Shown here: positions 34,440 through 40,887 of the stretch, piece after piece
Position numbering within the stretch: position 1 is the first letter of the stretch
How the letters are laid out: each line of letters starts with the position of its first letter
Assembly: GCA_016748015.1 (NCBI GenBank)
Contig: JAAOMT010000495.1
Location: forward strand, 85,526-126,412
DNA from: Geosiphon pyriformis
Lineage: Eukaryota; Glomeromycota; Glomeromycetes; Archaeosporales; Geosiphonaceae
Reading direction: 5' to 3'
DNA length: 40,887 nucleotides
Position numbers and translations under genes: made by a program
Notes under the pieces: model-generated
Told to the model about the DNA's origin: nothing
The model's input: the letters and a program-made list of their open reading frames with translations, nothing else
The model's database searches: none

Positions 34440-35230
34440 TTGGTTTCTGAAGGTTTTGTTGATCTGAAGATTTTGTTGATCTAAAAATATTGTTATGAAG
34501 TTCTTTGTATAATGAACAGAGATTTGATAGTTGTTTATTCATAGCTTCTCAGAATTGCAATTCTGTCAATTTTTTTTTTCAGCTTGTTAGCTGGTATTCC
34601 TTTAGTAAGTAATCCATGATTCTTTTACATGCTCTATCTACTTGCAGGGGTTTTTTATCAGACAATCCTTGACATTAATAATTCAGCACTTAATCTTTAA
34701 TTAATTAGTAAAACGAAAGAATAACAAAAAAAATAGAAAAAAAAAATTAAAAGAAAATAAGAAAAAAATGAGCCAAGGTGATTGCAAGTTAGTATCTCAT
34801 TAATAGCCATGATCAAGAGCTATTGTTCTAATGTAGTTAAGTATCAGTTACTATTAACATAGTGTGTTAATAATAGAAAGTAGATTAAGATAGTGAATAA
34901 TTATTTATTGATATTTGTGAATGGAAAAGTTGTTTAGATCTTAATCTAAATGGAGAGGTTTCTAACTAAAAAATTCTGCTTTTTCTATTTCTAGCACTAC
35001 TGCTATATATACATAATTGAGATTTCTTAATTCCTCAATTTTTTGCATCAGAAATCCTGCAATTCCTTTAAAGAATTCTAGAATTTTAGAATCCTGTGAT
35101 TCCTTGTATGAGAATCCTAAAATTCTTGGAATCCTGCAATTCTTCTGAGAAGAATCCTGGAATTCCACATTTACTACAGTTATTTCTAATTGACTAATTT
35201 ATATGTTAATATACTTCTTATATTCTATGA
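34440..35230. mobile_element. Unidentified insertion within LINE C ORF2
   Basis: LINE homology stops after the endonuclease near 35230 and resumes near 34300-34440. The inserted DNA has a more even base composition than the LINE around it. It contains a duplicated TTTGTTGATCT (about 34465-34485), an A-rich run (34725-34770) and a degenerate AATTC-rich repeat (34990-35165). It bears no resemblance to the minisatellite insertion in LINE A. Ends were not resolved and no coding capacity is evident. Confidence 0.4.
34990..35165. repeat. Degenerate ATCCTG-AATTC repeat
   Basis: Variants of AATCCTGCAATTCCT recur about every 15-35 bp (AATCCTGGAATTCC, AATCCTGCAATTCT, AATCCTAAAATTCT, AATCCTGTGATTCC). 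A 68-codon minus frame over it (MEFQDSSQKNCRIPRILGF...) only reflects the repeat. Confidence 0.6.
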
Positions 35231-36025
35231 GTAACAACAGGTCAGTATTTTTAAAACCAAACTTTCATTGATTTCTATTAACATGTTTTTGAATAGCATT
35301 TAAATTTACATCTAAAAAATTGCTTAAACCAAGTAAAATTACAACAGCCAAATAATTAGTATTAAAAAAATCAAAAACATTATCAATTTTTTGCTTAACT
35401 ACTGTTATTAAAAAATGTTTACTAACTAAAATATAATTAATAGTTTTTTTAATATTTCTTAAATTATTTTATGTTGAGAGTTTAACTACCTTAATACCTA
35501 ATATAGAATTGCACAAACCCAAATTAAAATATTTTTTTAAGCTTATATATTATTTTACTCTATTTTTATTGAAGTCACCTTTTAAAACCACATAAGAACT
35601 TATATTGATGATTGCCTTAACAATACATAAATTCACCTTATCAGCTTAATTAAATTATATTCTAGTAAAAATACTTGCATAAAAATCTAGAATAATTACT
35701 AAAACATTTTTGCTAAACAACAATTAAAATGAGAAAAGATAACTAAAGATTTCAGAAACTTTATATATGTATTAAACAAGAAATTTGTTTATTATTATTG
35801 TTACTCCCAAACTTAAATAACTAGTGTTCAAACCAGATACAAATACTTTCAAGTTTATAAATTTGTCCTTAATCTAAAGTTTGATTTGCTCTTTTAATTT
35901 TATTTTAATTGCAATAAAAATCAAATTACTTAATTTCCTATGTTATCTAACAATATGTTTCTGTTTTGCCAAATTATTTATGCTCTTAATATTACATGTA
36001 GCAATTTTCCAAACAAGACTGGTTA

Positions 36026-37800
36026 TTAAGGTAAAAAAGATTCTAAAACTAAACCAAATTTGTCTATCTTGGCTGAAAAACCTAAAACTGTGTTCAAAAA
36101 ACACTTCAAACTGTTTTTTAATTTATAAATCATTGAAAAATCCAAAAATGCTACTTCTATTACAGTTTTGTTACTAGTGGCCAAACCTGAACTTTTACTT
36201 ATTATTGTATTTGCTTTTTGATTCTGTGATAAAAGAGTTACCAATAATTAACTTTTAAGGTTAGACTGAAAAACTATTGGTCTGAGTTTGTCCAATTTTT
36301 TAGCCAACTTACTAACTTGTTTCATAAGACTAGCAAAATTGTGTTCAAAAATAGCAAACCTAATATTCAATTTATTAAATATAAGCAGAGTAAACTTTAT
36401 CTTCGAAAAAAAACCAAATTTTACAGAACTATTTTGCATAAAGAAAAAAAAAATGTTCTATTAACTATCTTATTTCAAAAAACACTGTCAAAAGAGACAA
36501 ATTAAGTAATAGGTGCTAAATGTTTGATATAGATGTTTGCTAGTTTGCTTTTATCTGTTTTTGATAATCTTTTATAATTTAAACCACTAAAAAATGCTTT
36601 TTTACTCATAGTACAATTTAATAATATATAATCTAAATTTTTATACTTGGTATACTTAGCCAAACTTAGACATAACCAATGTAAATTGGTGGTTTTTAGT
36701 ACTAACATAGTTTCTATGATGGTCTTCAATAATTTAATAGTATTAAAACAGATTACTGTACACTTAGTTCAGATATATATAACTGGATAACAATCTATAA
36801 TACATGTTTTCTTATTCACAGAACTAATAAAATTCTAAATATTGTAAGCATTTGTTCTTACTAGTAATATATAAAGCAATACTTTATTCTTGTTACTTGT
36901 ATTTCATGATTCTTTGTTCATATTAGCTCTAACCATATATATTATATTCTTTCCAATTAAGACAGATTATATTGTTACAACTAGATTGGCTTAATCTGAA
37001 TGATCAAATTTAATTACAGCTTTTTGCTATAGTTTTATTAATTGCATCTTAATTGACTTAATTTTATCAAATTTAAATAGTACAGTATGTACAGTACCAG
37101 CTGATATTCCAATTAGAATTTTTTTTATTACCAGTCTAATTTGAACACATAGTTAATTTTTTAAAATTAGTGTTTACAATAATATTCTTAGTTTTTGCCA
37201 AAATAATCATCTGTACCAAGTTTAATTTAGAAATAAATATAGTTCTAATGATTTCAACAAATTTTAAGAGATTAAAAGCCTTCCTAAAACCATTAATTTT
37301 TGAAAATAAATTTCTTATTACTATAAACTTTTTTTGAGAAAACTTTCTAACAATATTATCCAAACCAATATTCAAAGCAAAAGACTTTCTAACAGAAACA
37401 AAAACCAGATTCTTCAGAAAAAAGAAAAATTTGGTAAGACATTCAACAAAATATTATTATTATTGTTATTATTTAAGAAGTTTATTTTCTTTAAAGATGT
37501 ACTCAAAGCTTTCTTGGTTTTAATTTGTGAATTTTTTGGTATTTAATTGGAATTCTCTTTATTAGAAATGTTTTTTTTATCAACCATTTTTTTTTCATAT
37601 CAATACTATCAAATTTAATAATATTGCCAGTTTTAAAGCCCTAAAAGTAACCAGTCAAAGTCTTAGTAAAAACTATTTTGCCATTAATACTATTTTTTAA
37701 AATGCCACACTTTTTTTTCTTTCTAAGAAGAATTTGTTTGCTATTATTGTCAGAACTAAAATTTTTAATAGACTTTTTTATAATAGCCATACTAAGATCA
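36026..37800 (-). pseudogene. LINE C ORF1, decayed
   Basis: The N-terminal part (37375-37136) reads VRKFSQKKFIVIRNLFSKINGF and FVEIIRTIFISKLN. It aligns with RKNFSVVNGFGEITTLLKFEKIIRLKFTLEK of copy A ORF1. The C-terminal part reads KLAKKLDKLRPIVFQ, TIISKSSGLATSNKTVIE and LGFSAKIDKFGLVLESFLP and ends in TAA (36028-36026). The zinc knuckle between them could not be read confidently. Start unknown. Confidence 0.6.
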
Positions 37801-37869
37801 GCAATAGTTTTATAATTAAACAGAAAAGATTTGAATTTTTTATATTAAATAATTAAAAACATTTTTAAA

Positions 37870-39944
37870 AAATTAGTACTCTTTGATAAATATTTAAATA
37901 TAAGAAAAAAAAAGTTTTTTTTTTACAGTTTAAATTTTTTCTATCTATAAAATTTTATTTAATAAATAATATTTCTATATTAGATATTTTAAATATTATT
38001 ATATTATAAAGTAATTATTTTTTAAAAAAAATTTAATATAATTTTTAGTAAACAATTTATTAAAAAAAATAATCAAATTTTTAATTAAAAATTATTTTAT
38101 CACTAAAAAAACTGAATTTAAAAGATTTTATATCTTATTAATTTAAGATTGTTAAATTTTTTTAAATTAAAAGTTTAAATAAAGTTGTTTTATTTATTAA
38201 ACATAGTTTTAATTATTAAAATATTTATAATTCAAGTTGTTTTTTTATAATTAAAAAGTATTTAATTAAATTAAATTTATCCTGTTATATATTTACAAAA
38301 AATAATCAATAGTACTTTACCATTTTTTAAAAATCTGAATATAAGTATTAATATTTGTATTTTTGATTTAGTTTTATTAATATTAATTAAATTACAAGTT
38401 ATTTTTTTAATAATTAAATATATATTTATATTTAATATAATAATAATTTATTTTAATAGTTAAATTGTTTTTAATGTTTATATTTTTAAGTTTATTTTAA
38501 AGTTGTCTAATTTTTATAATTATTGTTTTAATATTATTAATAATAACAAGCTTATAATTAATTTATATACTTATTTAATAAAAGCAGTTTATAAATAGTT
38601 ATTTATTGCTATTTAAAACTATTTATATAATAAATAATATTTTGAAGTTTTATGTTTTTATTATAAAAAGATAGAGTTTTTAAATTATGTTTTATATATA
38701 AATTAAATATTATAGTTTACATAAAACTATTAATAAATTTTGCTAAATTTTAAAAGTTATTTAAAAATATTTTGTTTTTATTATCTTTGATTTTATAAAA
38801 TTTTTTTTTTGTGTTTTTAATAATATCTTACATATTGTTTATAAGAACTTTGTTTTTAAGATTTAATTTTTTAAAACTATATTAATTTTTAAAAATATTA
38901 AACTAATTTATTTATATTTAATTATTTTTACATAATAATTAATATTAAATTATAAAAAAAAAATATAATTATAGATATAAATATAAAATTATAATAAAAA
39001 AGAATATTAGTAATAATAAGTTTGTTTTTTATAGTTTATATAATTTATTAAATAATCTATTATATAGAATAATTATATATTTAGTATTATTAAAACTTTT
39101 ATAATTGGTTTTAATTTGCATAATAAGTATTTGTTTTTTTTGGTTTAGATAATAATATAAATTTGGTTAGTTTTAAAAACTAATTATATATAAAAAATAT
39201 ATAAATTATATTTAATTAAAAATACTTAGTTTGTTTTTATATATAATTAAATCATAATTATTAAATCTTTAATAATAATAAAATTATGATATTAATACAA
39301 AAATTATATTATTAATAATTTTATTTTATTTTTTTTTGGTTGTTTTTTAAATATTTTTTTAAGTATATTATAATAAAATTAATAAATAAGTTTTTTATTA
39401 ATTATTTATTGTTTAAAGAATTATTTTTATTTTTATTTTTTAAAATTTAAAATTATATTATTTTAATTTGCTTATTGCTATTATTACTAAGCTATTTTAA
39501 AAAGTATTATCTAATATTAATATTTAATTACAATAAATTTTGTTTTATAATAATATAATTTTTTGCTTTTAATAATTCTAATTAGTTTTAATATATATTT
39601 TATCAATTTAATAGAAATAATTTTAAATAAATTAAGATTTTTTTTATTTTTATGTATATTAGTCATTAGTTTTGTAAATAATTTGTTAATTATTAATTTA
39701 TTAATTATTTATTTATTAAAATTTTATATATAAACAGTAAATAATATAATAACTATTTAAAAACAAAAACAAAAATTAGTGCAATTATTAAAAATAAAAA
39801 AATATTTTCTATATTTTATAATGTTTTTATTGTTATATTCAATATCAAGTTATTTTTTATGATTAAAAAAACCAAAAACATATAATAAATCTGTTTTTAA
39901 TTTTTTTTAAGTCTATTTATTTAATTAATTTGAATTATTATTAT
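37870..39944. other. AT-rich desert
   Basis: About 2 kb of nearly pure A/T sequence between LINE C and LINE D. No feature was recognised. Confidence 0.5.
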
Positions 39945-40047
39945 TATTTTTTTTTATTATGTTTTATGAGTGAGGTTCAAATACTACCTAGAGCTATATA
40001 TCAAAGAAATGACATAAACTAAGTGTGAATCATGCTTTTTTTAACAC

Positions 40048-40059
40048 ACGACCAGCCAC
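40048..40059 (-). other. Hairpin in LINE D 3' tail
   Basis: On the minus strand GTGGCTGGTCGT pairs over 5 bp when G-U pairs are allowed; it is equivalent to the hairpins of copies A and B. Confidence 0.35.
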
Positions 40060-40079
40060 TCAGGCCAATCAGGACAACA

Positions 40080-40712
40080 CTACGCAGTTATATGTACCAA
40101 AACAGAGTCATCAACACCAGAAAAGAAAAAACATTGTTTACAAAAGCCAAAATGAACACCAAGAGCTTCAGTCACACCAAGTAGTTTAACGATGCCAGCT
40201 GAGAACTTAGAAGCCGAGCCAAGAACTGAGATAGAAACTGAACCGTCAAGTGAGATGAGATTATTTTTTTCCATAAATGCACGACGCTTAACCCAAACCA
40301 ACCAAATATTATTTCTAAAAGCAAAACTAAGAGAATGCACAAACTCAACAACATTCGAACTAGCAATCTCATGAGATTTGAAAACAGAGACAGCTTCAAG
40401 AAGCCACTCACTAAAAACAAACCCTTTAAAGAGAGCCGTAAATACAGAGACATCAGAAACACAAGAAGACAGCAAATGCAGCATGCAGAAAGAAGAGAGA
40501 AACAGGCCAGAAAGCACTATCTAAGATTTCAAACATGTATCCAGTATCTGAAGACGTGCAGAGCCATCAACCTTGCAAGAGAAAACATGATCTGAAGTCT
40601 CCACCTTACCACAATATAAGCACAATACGCTGGGGTATCTTCTGTTATACAAGCATTTACGAACAGCAACAGGCAGTTAGTGGTACAATGCCTTCATGAA
40701 AAAACTGCATTG
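40080..40712 (-). pseudogene. LINE D ORF2 C-terminus
   Basis: From MKALYH (near 40697) through LPVAVRKCLYNRRYPSVLC and CGKVETSDHVFSCKVDG (the C-terminal Cys/His motif), to GVHFGFCKQCFFFSGVDDS and the TAG at 40082-40080. There are two in-frame stops: TAA after MKALYH and TAG after CLKS (probably an original Trp). The last 145 codons (40517-40080) are open. Homologous to the ends of copies A, B and C. Confidence 0.8.
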
Positions 40713-40887
40713 TTACAGTTTAAGAATTTAGAAAAAAGAATCATAAAAATAATACAAACTATTCAATCATAATATAGCACAGTAATAATCTTAGAAAGGT
40801 AATGATTAACATAGTAGCAAACACCATCTCGCGATAGTGGCAAGCACCAGTTCACAATAGCAGCCAACACCAACTGGTGATAGCAGC
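40713..40887 (+). mobile_element. Minisatellite-bearing insertion next to LINE D (runs off window)
   Basis: It begins TTACAGTTTAAGAATTTA, as at 10025 in LINE A. A leader of about 100 bp follows with CAATCATAATATAGCACA, then the 23-bp units. The whole stretch aligns with 10025-10170 in the same plus-strand orientation, although LINE D is on the minus strand. The right end is outside the window. Confidence 0.55.
40815..40887. repeat. 23-bp minisatellite, at least three units
   Basis: Core TGGCAAGCACCA and variants start at 40815, 40838, 40861 and 40884 with exact 23-bp spacing. The array continues past the window. It is less decayed than the array at 10124 and keeps CTCGCGATAG between cores. 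Confidence 0.9.

Larger units (their letters stand above)
30471..35900 (-). pseudogene. LINE C ORF2, decayed
   Basis: Endonuclease text lies at about 35850-35240 (VVLKGDFNKN, TINYILVSKHFL, FFNTNYLAVV, where the usual Asp-His is Asn-Tyr). Reverse transcriptase follows the insertion (LWLVLQNIYKAYDSIEW, MTDFGLLNNY). Its catalytic dyad reads FAASAFINSTI, with Asn-Ser codons at 32839-32834 in place of Asp-Asp. RNase H starts as IYTNSSLYNLG. The C-terminus ends KLFAVNFGLYKACLFFL and the stop is at 30473-30471. Stops often stand where Trp is expected, for example in P-stop-KST-stop-VLIISKLYDW. It is not functional. Confidence 0.75.
30340..37860 (-). mobile_element. LINE copy C, near full-length, heavily decayed
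   Basis: Same layout as copy A but on the minus strand: ORF1 (about 37800-36026), ORF2 (about 35900-30471) and a 3' tail ending near 30340 in A-rich sequence. Conserved text includes DKQFFYLVLAVL, NNFLISMINFFL and the end MFCNNIKLPDHVFIY. An insertion at about 34440-35230 splits ORF2; without it the element is about 6.7 kb, agreeing with copy A. ORF1 differs noticeably from that of A in its C-terminal part, so C may belong to a sister subfamily. The 5' boundary is approximate. Confidence 0.8.
39945..40712 (-). mobile_element. LINE copy D, 3' part, least decayed
   Basis: It contains the last roughly 210 codons of ORF2, then a 3' tail ending in an A-rich (TAA)n stretch near 39945. It has the most balanced base composition of the four copies and only two stops, so it inserted or was copied most recently. 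Its 5' side is cut at 40713 by the minisatellite-bearing sequence, so whether the LINE continues beyond the window is unknown. Confidence 0.85.

Noticed and set aside
35881-36177. 98-codon plus frame rich in Leu/Phe/Lys
   Set aside because: Antisense shadow of LINE C between ORF1 and ORF2.
40192-40595. Plus-strand frames and a second minus frame over LINE D
   Set aside because: Shadows of the LINE D ORF2 C-terminus.

Overview
This is a eukaryotic nuclear window, most probably from an arbuscular mycorrhizal fungus (Glomeromycotina, Rhizophagus-like). The evidence is very AT-rich DNA, conserved genes cut by many short introns (about 60-220 bp, GT-AG), and LINE retrotransposons whose proteins resemble, from memory and unchecked, the large LINE families of Rhizophagus. 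No prokaryotic, viral or CRISPR features were found.

There are two gene islands, and every host gene lies on the minus strand. Island 1 (1-3449) has the 5' end of a Myb/SANT-like gene and a complete U1 snRNP 70 kDa gene (7 exons, 327 aa). Island 2 (18346-25394) has a membrane-anchored CRAL-TRIO (Sec14-like) lipid-binding protein (5 exons, 543 aa), phosphatidate cytidylyltransferase CDS1 (10 exons, 454 aa) and complex I subunit NDUFA5 (3 exons, 120 aa). The multi-exon models were spliced by hand, and reading phase is kept across every junction. CDS1 makes CDP-diacylglycerol, and the CRAL-TRIO protein probably binds or moves a lipid, so the two neighbours share a membrane-lipid theme.

The rest is transposon DNA and extremely AT-rich desert. 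Four copies of one LINE family (or close relatives) are visible. A (+, about 4620-12310) and C (-, about 37860-30340) are near full length and heavily decayed. B (+, 26881-27214) is a 5'-truncated 3' end with a perfect 9-bp target-site duplication. D (-, 40712 to about 39945) is the least decayed and is interrupted near the window edge. A pogo/Tigger-like DNA transposon (12927-17191) has perfect 18-bp terminal inverted repeats, TA flanks, a decayed DDE transposase and about 2.4 kb of unexplained extra sequence.

The most interesting observations are these. (1) A presumed mobile sequence with a conserved leader and an exact 23-bp minisatellite lies inside two LINE copies, at different sites and in opposite orientations relative to the LINE. 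(2) Decay of old repeats looks strongly C-to-T/G-to-A (RIP-like or methylation-driven) and reaches the catalytic residues of reverse transcriptase, RNase H and transposase, while neighbouring genes are intact. (3) The pogo-like element carries passenger-like decayed reading frames and subterminal repeats. (4) A short hairpin in the LINE 3' tail keeps most of its pairing across copies.
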